Of a stretch of DNA of 27,559 nt, positions 1 to 6,702 are shown in pieces (positions within the stretch are counted from its first letter, which is position 1; the number at the start of each line of letters is the position of its first letter). The notes below the pieces were generated by a model. The model did not search any database, had not been told where the DNA came from, and worked only from the letters and a program-made list of their open reading frames with translations. The DNA comes from GCA-2794515 sp033763335 (GTDB lineage: Bacteria; Chloroflexota; Anaerolineae; Aggregatilineales; Phototrophicaceae): assembly GCA_033763335.1 (NCBI GenBank), contig JANRKU010000143.1, positions 1-27,559 on the forward strand. Direction: 5' to 3'. The translations under genes and the position numbers were made by a program.

Positions 1-93
1 GACATACGAGGCTAAAGCCTCTAGTACAGCCATTACACCTCAAAAACAGGCAGGAGTGTAATGGCGGACTAACGCGAAGCGTGTATGTCCGCC
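1..93. repeat. Multi-arm palindromic repeat, cut by the left edge
   Basis: Several nested inverted repeats can be read. GAGGCT (8-13) pairs with AGCCTC (16-21). GCCATTACAC (29-38) pairs with GTGTAATGGC (56-65). GGCGGAC (63-69) pairs with GTCCGCC (87-93), enclosing ACGC/GCGT (72-75, 79-82). GACATAC (1-7) pairs with GTATGTC (83-89). Because 87-93 could equally pair with a GGCGGAC just left of base 1, the element is probably truncated by the window edge. It lies upstream of the ABC ATPase gene. No coding potential is apparent. It resembles small dispersed non-autonomous palindromic elements; that class is an inference. Confidence 0.6.
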
Positions 94-218
94 ACGCCTT
101 AAAAAGTATTTTACACCGTCTTTATTTACTAACAATCATTATCAAGCCCCTAAATACAAGCAAAAATCATGATTTTGCGTTACAATCAGACAGATTCAGC
201 AAGAAGGAAAATAACCCT

Positions 219-1175
219 ATGGAAAATATTATTGAAACAAAAGACCTCATCAAACGGTTTGGCAAGTTTACCGCCGTAGACGGGTTATCGCTCAATGTGC
301 CAGCAGGTTCTATTTATGGCTTCATTGGACCCAATGGCGCAGGCAAAACCACCACCATGCGGATTTTGACCACGCTCACACGCCCCACTTCTGGCGAGGC
401 ATGGGTGAATGGCTTTTCTGTGATGAAAGACCGCAGAGCCGTGCGCCGTGCCATCGGTTATATGCCCGATGAATTTGGGGTATATGACGACTTGCGCGTG
501 TGGGAATATCTCGACTTTTTTGCCGCCTGCTATGAAATCCCAGAAGTGCAACGCCGTCAACTCATCCACGACTTGTTAGAATTGGTAGACCTGTCGCATC
601 GCCGTGATGACATGGTGGACAAACTCAGTCGCGGGATGAAACAACGCCTCTCGCTCGCTCGTACCCTCGCCCATGACCCTGCTATCCTCATTTTGGATGA
701 ACCCGCCAGTGGGTTAGACCCCGCCGCTCGCGTGGAAATCCGTGAATTGATGGTCGAATTGTCAAAAATGGGAAAAACAATTTTCTTCTCCACCCATATT
801 TTGGCAGATGTCGAGAGCATTTGCTCGCATATCGGCATCATCGAAGGTGGCAAGATGATTATGCAAGGTGATATGAATGTGATGAAAACCCAACTCGCCC
901 CGCATCGTGAAATTATCGTCACTGTCAAAGATAATGATGTGGCAACACAAGTCATGTCATTGGTCGCCAATATTGATGGTGTGATGAATTCCGAAATTTT
1001 AGACCCCAAAGGTGGGCGTTCACGGGTTAAAATCAATTTTAATGGTGACGATGAGGGCATTGCGGCTATCAACCAAAAACTCAATAGCGCCTCTATTTCC
1101 ATTTTTAGCTTCACTGAAGAAATCAAAGACCTCGAATCGCTATTTATGGGTGTCACACAGGGCAAAGTTACGTGA
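219..1175 (+). CDS. ABC transporter ATP-binding protein, ABC-2 export type
   Basis: This is a cytoplasmic ATPase subunit of an ABC exporter, 318 aa. It has Walker A GPNGAGKT (residues 37-44), the signature LSRGMKQR (136-143), Walker B ILILDEP (156-162) and the H-loop STH (191-193). A C-terminal extension of about 100 aa is typical of DrrA/CcmA-like ATPases that serve ABC-2 permeases. The ATG at 219 is chosen because AGAAGGAAA lies 9-17 bases upstream; the frame stays open back to 81, but that upstream part has no family similarity and would run from the edge of the palindromic repeat. TACAAT at 181-186 could be a -10 box, without a clear -35. No permease is adjacent; the ABC-2-like protein at 5215-6096 is the nearest candidate partner. 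Substrate unknown. Confidence 0.93.
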   Translation: MENIIETKDLIKRFGKFTAVDGLSLNVPAGSIYGFIGPNGAGKTTTMRILTTLTRPTSGEAWVNGFSVMKDRRAVRRAIGYMPDEFGVYDDLRVWEYLDFFAACYEIPEVQRRQLIHDLLELVDLSHRRDDMVDKLSRGMKQRLSLARTLAHDPAILILDEPASGLDPAARVEIRELMVELSKMGKTIFFSTHILADVESICSHIGIIEGGKMIMQGDMNVMKTQLAPHREIIVTVKDNDVATQVMSLVANIDGVMNSEILDPKGGRSRVKINFNGDDEGIAAINQKLNSASISIFSFTEEIKDLESLFMGVTQGKVT

Positions 1176-1193
1176 TAATGTTATTTATCATCT

Positions 1194-1218
1194 GGGCATG
1201 GTGAATTAAACTATGCCC
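1194..1218 (+). terminator. Weak hairpin after the ABC ATPase gene
   Basis: GGGCATGG (1194-1201) pairs with CTATGCCC (1211-1218), allowing one G-T pair, around a 9-base loop, 18 bases after the ATPase stop. It is followed by TTCCAAAAATAATT rather than a proper T-run. It could be a weak or factor-dependent terminator separating the ATPase from the SDR gene, or an RNA-processing hairpin. Confidence 0.35.
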
Positions 1219-1256
1219 TTCCAAAAATAATTACTATTTGAAAAAAGGATATTTTT

Positions 1257-2012
1257 ATGACACTTATGAATAAAGTCGCCATCATTACAGGGGCGGCATC
1301 TGGTATTGGTCGGGCAACTGCCCTTAAAATGGCATCATTGGGTGCAAAAATTGTCGCTACTGATGTAAATGTGGCAGGGGTAGAAGAAACCATCGCCATT
1401 TTACAAGCACGCGGTGGAGAGGGTGTCTTTGCGCGATGTGATGTGAGCAAAGCCTCTGATGTCGAAGCGATGGTAAATTTGGCGCTTTCTGCCTATGGCA
1501 AACTCGATATTGCCGTGAATAATGCAGGGTTAGGGGGTGGAATGCAAAACACCCCAGATGTAGACGAATCCACATGGGACTTGGTGATGGATGTCAATGT
1601 CAAAGGGGTTTGGTTGTGCATGAAATATCAAATCCCTGCGATGTTGGCGGGGGTTGGTGGGTCAATCATCAATATCGCATCAATCGCGGGGATATTAGGC
1701 TTTCGCATGAATGCCCCGTATGCCGCCAGCAAACATGCGGTTATCGGACTCACCAAATCAGTCGCATTAGAATATGCCCGCAAAAATATCCGTGTGAATG
1801 CGGTGTGTCCGGGATTCACCGAAACCCCGATGGTCACAACACTGGTAGATGAAGCCCCTCGTATGCAAGATTTTGTGATGAATAGCTCACCCATGCGCCG
1901 ATTGGGCAATGTAGAAGAAATTGCAGACGCGATTATCTTTTTGGCAGATGATAGCGCCAGTTTTGTAAATGGTCATGCACTGGTATTGGATGGTGGCGCA
2001 TCTATTCAGTAA
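1257..2012 (+). CDS. Short-chain dehydrogenase/reductase (classical SDR)
   Basis: This is a 251-aa NAD(P)-dependent oxidoreductase, cytoplasmic. It shows the cofactor motif TGAASGIG (11-18), NNAG (88-91), catalytic Ser142 and Tyr155-x-x-x-Lys159 (YAASK), and a C-terminal LVLDGGASIQ typical of the FabG/glucose-1-dehydrogenase-like SDRs. Asp36 at the end of the second strand favours NAD over NADP. The start at 1257 has AAGGA 7 bases upstream; an internal ATG at 1266 is an alternative. The substrate cannot be inferred. The stop codon merges with the ribosome-binding site of the downstream methyltransferase gene, which begins 11 bases later, so the two are probably cotranscribed. Confidence 0.93.
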   Translation: MTLMNKVAIITGAASGIGRATALKMASLGAKIVATDVNVAGVEETIAILQARGGEGVFARCDVSKASDVEAMVNLALSAYGKLDIAVNNAGLGGGMQNTPDVDESTWDLVMDVNVKGVWLCMKYQIPAMLAGVGGSIINIASIAGILGFRMNAPYAASKHAVIGLTKSVALEYARKNIRVNAVCPGFTETPMVTTLVDEAPRMQDFVMNSSPMRRLGNVEEIADAIIFLADDSASFVNGHALVLDGGASIQ

Positions 2013-2023
2013 GGATATATTCA

Positions 2024-2932
2024 ATGGCAATCCCACATCCAATACCCTATCAGGGAAGTAAGCGTCATTTAGCAGAAAAAATCGCCGCATTTATTCCTTT
2101 GAATGTGGAGCGATTTATAGAACCCTTTGCAGGGTCTGGGGCGTTATCACTTTATATGGCTCATCACCATAAAGTGGAACGCTTTATTCTCAATGACATC
2201 AATGCTCCCTTAATTCACTTATGGGATAGTATCCTCAATAATCCAAATAAACTGGCTGATTTATATACAACATTATGGCACAATCAATTGGGCAAAGAAC
2301 GACAATATTATAACTTTGTGCGAACACGATTTAATAAAAGTCATGCACCATACTATCTCCTATATTTATTGGCAAGATGTGTTAAAGCCTCTGTTCGCTA
2401 TAATGCAGATGGTCTATTTAATCAAAGTCCAGATAATCGGCGTAAGGGGAAACACCCTGAAACAATGAGACAAGATTTACAAAAAACATCAGAGTTACTA
2501 AGTGATAAAACAACACTTTATTCACAAGACTATGCAAGGGTGTTGCAATTGGCAACACCCAACGACCTTATTTATTTAGACCCACCTTATGCGGGACTTG
2601 CCAATAAGAAGACATCGCGCTATATCCAAACAATTGATGAAAAGCGATTTATTCAACAACTAACTTGGCTCACTCAAAAAAATATCTCTTTCATTCTTAG
2701 TTACGATGGCAAAACAGGGACTACAAATTTTCAACGACATTTACCCGAATCACTCGGTTTAACTCATATTGAATTAGAAGCAGGACGCTCAACACAGCAA
2801 ACCCTTTTGGGAAAAAATCAAATAACCTATGAGTCGCTTTATTTATCACCAGTTCTCTCACAGAAATTGCTCTTACAAACAATTCCGTCTGTTTTACCAC
2901 GTCAATTATCTTTATTTGAGGAAATCGCATGA
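2024..2932 (+). CDS. D12-class DNA adenine-N6 methyltransferase (R-M system 1)
   Basis: A 302-aa alpha-class (D12, Dam/DpnM-like) adenine methyltransferase that would transfer a methyl group from AdoMet to adenine in a specific DNA site. Motif X is YQGSK (9-13), motif I is PFAGSGA (34-40) and the catalytic motif IV is DPPY (186-189). The gene overlaps the HNH nuclease gene by the four bases ATGA, the usual arrangement of a coupled restriction-modification pair. Its ribosome-binding site AAGGAT directly follows the SDR stop. Residues 294-298 are QLSLF, a perfect match to the bacterial sliding-clamp-binding consensus QL(S/D)LF, only four residues from the C-terminus. The gene looks more AT-rich than its neighbours, suggesting acquisition. 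Target sequence unknown. Confidence 0.93.
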   Translation: MAIPHPIPYQGSKRHLAEKIAAFIPLNVERFIEPFAGSGALSLYMAHHHKVERFILNDINAPLIHLWDSILNNPNKLADLYTTLWHNQLGKERQYYNFVRTRFNKSHAPYYLLYLLARCVKASVRYNADGLFNQSPDNRRKGKHPETMRQDLQKTSELLSDKTTLYSQDYARVLQLATPNDLIYLDPPYAGLANKKTSRYIQTIDEKRFIQQLTWLTQKNISFILSYDGKTGTTNFQRHLPESLGLTHIELEAGRSTQQTLLGKNQITYESLYLSPVLSQKLLLQTIPSVLPRQLSLFEEIA

Positions 2933-3654
2933 TGGATGATTTTCCACACGAATTTTTAGAGATAATTCGCCAAATAAAGGGAAAACGCTCGCAAATCGTA
3001 GTAAAACACATCTTGGAACATGGATTTATAACTACAGAAGAGTTAGAATCAGTTTATGGATATAAACATCCCCCTCGTGCAATTCGGGATGTTCGTGAGC
3101 AAGGAATCCCCATCGAAACATTTCGAGTAAAAGACTCGCAAAATCGGGATATTGCTGCTTATCGTTTTGGTGATATTAAAACTATCAACAAAACACGTAT
3201 CGGGGGACGTAAATCTTTCAAGAAAATTACAAAACAGAGCCTCATTGCAAAAAATGGGTTAAAATGCACGATTTGCAACCAACCCTATCCTGAGCAATTT
3301 TTACAAATTGACCACAAAGTCCCTTATGAAGTCGCTGGAGATTTGGAAGAATCGAGTTTAGATACACTGATGTTAGTTTGTGCATCTTGTAATCGTTCAA
3401 AATCATGGGTATGTGAGCATTGTGATAATTGGTTAAATCAACAAAATGAATCTATTTGTCTGGATTGTTTTTGGGCTACTCCTCAAAATTACTCACATAT
3501 AGCGATGAAACAAATCAGACGTTTAGAACTCATCTGGCAAGACAATCAAATAAATCAATATGAGTGGATAAAAACTCGTGCAAATGAAGCGGGGCAATCT
3601 TTAGAAGACTACATAAAAACTCTCATTGCAGAGGTACAGAATAAAAGCTCATAA
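2929..3654 (+). CDS. wHTH-HNH restriction endonuclease (R-M system 1)
   Basis: A 241-aa protein, very likely the nuclease partner of the overlapping methyltransferase. Residues about 20-82 look like a winged helix-turn-helix (TTEELESVYGYKHPPRAIRD, then AAYRFGD). The nuclease core is a zinc-bound HNH domain: Cys113-x2-Cys116, QIDHK with Asp128-His129, then Cys151-x2-Cys154 and Asn155. It is followed by a second Cys pair set, Cys162-x2-Cys165 and Cys177-x2-Cys180, that could form an additional zinc ribbon. The wHTH-HNH layout is known from type II restriction enzymes. ATGATG gives two possible adjacent starts. Like the methyltransferase gene it is AT-rich compared with the flanks. Recognition site unknown. 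Confidence 0.88.
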   Translation: MMDDFPHEFLEIIRQIKGKRSQIVVKHILEHGFITTEELESVYGYKHPPRAIRDVREQGIPIETFRVKDSQNRDIAAYRFGDIKTINKTRIGGRKSFKKITKQSLIAKNGLKCTICNQPYPEQFLQIDHKVPYEVAGDLEESSLDTLMLVCASCNRSKSWVCEHCDNWLNQQNESICLDCFWATPQNYSHIAMKQIRRLELIWQDNQINQYEWIKTRANEAGQSLEDYIKTLIAEVQNKSS

Positions 3655-3669
3655 AGGGGGGAAATTCCT

Positions 3670-4356
3670 TTGAGCAGAACATTCGTAATTGGTGATATTC
3701 ATGGCTGTTATGCAGAGTTACAAGATTTACTCGACAAAGCAGGCATCGGAACGGATGACCGCGTTATTTCGATTGGCGATATGATTAATCGTGGACCCGA
3801 TTCACGGCGTGTCCTCGATTTTTTTTGGCATAATGTCTCGCCAAATGTATCTAGTATTATGGGCAACCACGAATTTAAGCATGTACGCGCCTATAAAGGA
3901 GAATTGCTCCCCCCCCTTTCGATGCTTCATACCCGTTGGCAATTGGATGAACTGTATCATGGGGCAATTAAATATATGTCTGGCTTGCCCCGTTCTATGG
4001 TGTTAGATGACGCGCTCCTCGTTCATGCCTTTTTTGAGCCGAATGTCACCCTCGAAAATCAGCAAGGGCGGGTACTCATTGGCACAATGGGGGCGGCATC
4101 TTATCTACAAAAAACCTATGAGCGCCCATGGTATACCTATTATGAGGGCGAAAAACCCATCATCGTAGGGCATAAAGACCTATCTACGATAGGAGAGCCA
4201 TTCAATTACAATAACCGCGTTTTTGGGCTTGATACAGGCTGTGTATATGGTGGAAAATTGACAGGCATTTGGTTGCCTAGCTTTGAATTTGTGAGCGTCC
4301 CTGCCCGCCGTGACCATTGGAAAAAATTTGTCGAAGGATACAAAAGCCATGAATAA
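3670..4356 (+). CDS. PPP-family metallophosphatase (TTG start)
   Basis: A 228-aa calcineurin-like phosphoesterase of the PPP serine/threonine phosphatase or diadenosine-tetraphosphatase group. The metal and active-site motifs are GDIHG (8-12), GDMINRG (36-42), GNHE (65-68), a later LVHA and VGHKD, and DTGCVYGG near the end. GDMINRG has Asn where the canonical PP1 motif has Asp (GDxVDRG); this variation also occurs in bacterial relatives. The gene starts with TTG at 3670, supported by AGGGGGGA ending 8 bases upstream and by the family's N-terminus beginning immediately (FVIGDIHG). It begins 15 bases after the HNH gene and overlaps the next gene by 8 bases. Substrate (phosphoprotein, Ap4A or other nucleotide) cannot be told. 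Confidence 0.9.
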   Translation: MSRTFVIGDIHGCYAELQDLLDKAGIGTDDRVISIGDMINRGPDSRRVLDFFWHNVSPNVSSIMGNHEFKHVRAYKGELLPPLSMLHTRWQLDELYHGAIKYMSGLPRSMVLDDALLVHAFFEPNVTLENQQGRVLIGTMGAASYLQKTYERPWYTYYEGEKPIIVGHKDLSTIGEPFNYNNRVFGLDTGCVYGGKLTGIWLPSFEFVSVPARRDHWKKFVEGYKSHE

Positions 4357-5218
4357 CCCCATTCGCCTCGCCGTCCAAGAGCATTTGCTACCGGGGGATA
4401 CCCTTCTCTCACGCCTGATGTATGCCCAACGAGTACATCTACAGGGCATCGAATTGCCTTTTGCGGGATTAGCAAATCGCATGACCACCGCCCTATCGGC
4501 ATTAGAAGAGACTCGTGTAGAAATTTCTGCGGTGAATGTTGGCGCGGTTCATCTGATTCACCCCGATTATGATATGCGCGAACAAGCCATCATCACCTTG
4601 CGCGAAGCGATGATGTTGGCGGTGGATTTGGGCGCAGATGGCGTGATATTCATGCCACAAGGCATCGAAACCCCACGCCTCCCCGATTTACATCCGTATA
4701 AATCCACAACCGAACTCGAAGCCGAGTTGCTTGTGACCATGCTCCGCACCACCCTATGCGATTTTGCCGATGCCTTTGGCGTGGAATTGTATATGATGGC
4801 GGGCAATCGCTATATCACCCACCTCATCCATAAATTGGCACACGCCGAGCGCATTTTGAATGATAATAAAAATCACCCCATGCTCAAAATTGGCGCAAAT
4901 ACCTTCAATATGGGCATGGAAGAGAACGATATTGTCGAAAGTTTATCTGCCAGCATGAGGCATATCGGATATGTGCAAATGGCATATCGCCGTCACCCAT
5001 CCGAGCCAAATCCGCCCGAATTAGATTCGGTTGCCGATTCGCTATCGTATGCACTCGATACCGAAACTGTCCCGCTATTAGATACGCTCCGCAATCATCA
5101 CTATGGCGGGTGGGTAACGCTTGCAGGCAGTATGAAGCGCGATTCTGACATCGTAAAATATGCCAGTTTGCTCCAAAATTACCTGAATAGCCCCGAAGAT
5201 GAGGATAACACCCCATGA
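4349..5218 (+). CDS. TIM-barrel sugar isomerase/epimerase homologue lacking metal ligands
   Basis: A 289-aa protein related to the xylose-isomerase-like/sugar-phosphate epimerase (AP endonuclease 2) superfamily. The framework motifs remain: GIEL (33-36), NRYxTHL (153-159), NTFNMGMEE (184-192), IGYVQ (206-210). The residues that normally bind the divalent metal appear replaced. The family's EPLNRYETH reads MAGNRYITH (150-158), DTFHMNIEE reads NTFNMGMEE, the His of ighvH is Gln210, and the final Glu is Ala259. It is therefore probably not a metal-dependent isomerase and may be a pseudoenzyme or binding protein. The ATG at 4349 has AAGGA 10 bases upstream and overlaps the phosphatase gene by 8 bases; the permease gene overlaps its end by 4 bases. 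Confidence 0.85.
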   Translation: MNNPIRLAVQEHLLPGDTLLSRLMYAQRVHLQGIELPFAGLANRMTTALSALEETRVEISAVNVGAVHLIHPDYDMREQAIITLREAMMLAVDLGADGVIFMPQGIETPRLPDLHPYKSTTELEAELLVTMLRTTLCDFADAFGVELYMMAGNRYITHLIHKLAHAERILNDNKNHPMLKIGANTFNMGMEENDIVESLSASMRHIGYVQMAYRRHPSEPNPPELDSVADSLSYALDTETVPLLDTLRNHHYGGWVTLAGSMKRDSDIVKYASLLQNYLNSPEDEDNTP

Positions 5219-6096
5219 CCGAAGCCCCTATCAAACGACGTGGATGGTGGTTTATACGTGACATTATCACCAAAGCGGAACTGCGTCATCAATGGTATGT
5301 CTTAGAAAAAAGTCGGTCTGGCACAGCATGGATTGTGATAGCGGTATTGATGTTATTACCTGCCGTCCTCATCACCTTTTATTTATTGGCGATGGTGATA
5401 TTGGGCTTATCCATCACATGGAATCCGTTTAGTGGCGATATTGGTGCTACGCTCATTAGCATCGGGTTTGTATCGCTGATTGTGATGAATGTCTCGTTAT
5501 ACCTCATCGTCATCCTCATCACACTAGGGCTATCCAGCAATAGCATCACCCGTGAGCGCAAAGGGCTTACATGGGATGTTTTGCTCCTTACCAATGTAGA
5601 TGCGCGACAAGTCGTACTCGGCAAATGGTGGGCATCGTTGGTGGCACTATGGGGCGACCATGCCATGATTGCCTTTGTACGGGTAGGAGCAGTATGCGCG
5701 GTAGTATTAACCCTAGAACCGTATATGGGCATCAGGCTCACCCCTGCCCCATTGGGCATATCACCTGTTTTGGCGCATACCGTGGTGCTATCTCTCATCG
5801 CCATAGCCTACACCGCCATTGATGCCATGTTCACGGCGGCATTGGGCGTGGGCGGGGCAGTATCTTCACAAAATTCTAGTATTGTGAGTGGCATGGTATT
5901 CACAGCACGATTTGTCGCCATCGCCATTTTCATTTTTTGGGTGGCAGGAATGTATAACGAGTTCAAACAAGGCTGGGGATATATCCCAACCGCCTTTTTG
6001 GGATTGGGGATATTTGCCCTATTCACATGGATTGCCTTGCGCGTGGGCGAATGGGCGGCGGTACAAGGGGAAGTATCGCCGCCACAAATAAGTTAA
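5215..6096 (+). CDS. ABC-2-like membrane permease
   Basis: A 293-aa integral membrane protein with about six hydrophobic segments. A cytosolic start (RDIITKAELRHQWYVLEKSR) is followed by membrane segments near residues 40-65, 80-110, 155-175, 185-205, 220-245 and 255-275. The stretch ITRERKGLTWDVLLLTNVDA then GKWWASL matches the conserved cytosolic loop of ABC-2 transporter permeases, which contacts the ATPase. The start overlaps the epimerase homologue by ATGA, so translation is coupled. No ATPase gene is adjacent; the ATPase at 219-1175 is the nearest. It converges with the next gene, only 3 bases separating the two stops. Confidence 0.75.
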   Translation: MTEAPIKRRGWWFIRDIITKAELRHQWYVLEKSRSGTAWIVIAVLMLLPAVLITFYLLAMVILGLSITWNPFSGDIGATLISIGFVSLIVMNVSLYLIVILITLGLSSNSITRERKGLTWDVLLLTNVDARQVVLGKWWASLVALWGDHAMIAFVRVGAVCAVVLTLEPYMGIRLTPAPLGISPVLAHTVVLSLIAIAYTAIDAMFTAALGVGGAVSSQNSSIVSGMVFTARFVAIAIFIFWVAGMYNEFKQGWGYIPTAFLGLGIFALFTWIALRVGEWAAVQGEVSPPQIS

Positions 6097-6099
6097 TTT

Positions 6100-6588
6100 T
6101 TATGCCGATTTTTGCGATGGGACGAGTTCTCGTTTTTCGGCACTCGCCCCAAAAAAGGTGCGGTAGGTTGCCCCAAGCGCAATGAGGAACGCAATGATGG
6201 TGATGATGTTGGGGATGAGGTTAATTGCCATACCGTTTACAGCCGATGTAAAACTATCTAGGAAAAACCAACTCACCGACGAAATGAGAATAGTTACCCA
6301 TGCCCATTTTTCTCCTCGTCTGAAGGGGATATGGATAATCATGCCCAACGCCACCATCCAACCCACAATCACCGCCCCCGCAAATCCAAAAAACCATGCT
6401 TGTAGGGTAACTTCTGAGGCGGATAGCGCGTCAAATGCACCACCTCTACCATAGTAGAAGTCTGTATAAAGCCGATAAACCGTATTTTTGACAATATCTG
6501 GGGAAAATGTGAGTGCTAAACCGAGCATGATATTCAAACCTACTGCGACCAAGAGTAAATTTGACCAAAGTTTGAGCGACTTGTTCAT
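6100..6588 (-). CDS. Four-helix membrane protein, unknown function
   Basis: A 162-aa protein with four predicted membrane segments (near residues 8-28, 62-85, 95-113 and 120-143) and short loops including RRGEKWAW, which suggests a positive cytosolic loop. I do not recognise a named family with confidence; it resembles small uncharacterised membrane proteins. The ATG at 6588 is preceded by AAAGGAATAACGGAT, a good ribosome-binding site. About 60-100 bases upstream lie three phased TTGGCAGT repeats, so it may have its own regulated promoter. Confidence 0.8.
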   Translation of the reverse strand: MNKSLKLWSNLLLVAVGLNIMLGLALTFSPDIVKNTVYRLYTDFYYGRGGAFDALSASEVTLQAWFFGFAGAVIVGWMVALGMIIHIPFRRGEKWAWVTILISSVSWFFLDSFTSAVNGMAINLIPNIITIIAFLIALGATYRTFFGASAEKRELVPSQKSA

Positions 6589-6649
6589 ATCCGTTATTCC
6601 TTTACATGAGCTAAAATTGAACCAATAGCCTCAGAATAACGTTTTTTTC

Positions 6650-6688
6650 ACTGCCAATACCATGAAAAACACTGCCAAATACTGCCAA
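6650..6688 (-). promoter_or_regulatory. Three phased TTGGCAGT direct repeats, possible operator
   Basis: On the minus strand TTGGCAGT occurs at 6688-6681, 6678-6671 and 6657-6650. The start-to-start distances are 10 and 21 bases, which places all three on about the same face of the helix. They lie in the 114-bp gap between the end of the 450-aa membrane protein gene and the start of the 162-aa membrane protein gene, 62-100 bases upstream of the latter's ATG. This would suit an activator or repressor site, but no -10 box at a proper distance is obvious. The binding protein is unknown. Confidence 0.4.
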
Positions 6689-6702
6689 TTTAGGGGATTT
6701 TA

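Noticed and set aside
81..218. N-terminal extension of the ABC ATPase back to 81
   Set aside because: The extension begins inside the palindromic repeat, has no family similarity and lacks a ribosome-binding site; ATG 219 has one.
557..1165. A 202-codon minus-strand open frame opposite the ABC ATPase
   Set aside because: It is a shadow of a gene with clear Walker and signature motifs, and it has no family pattern of its own.
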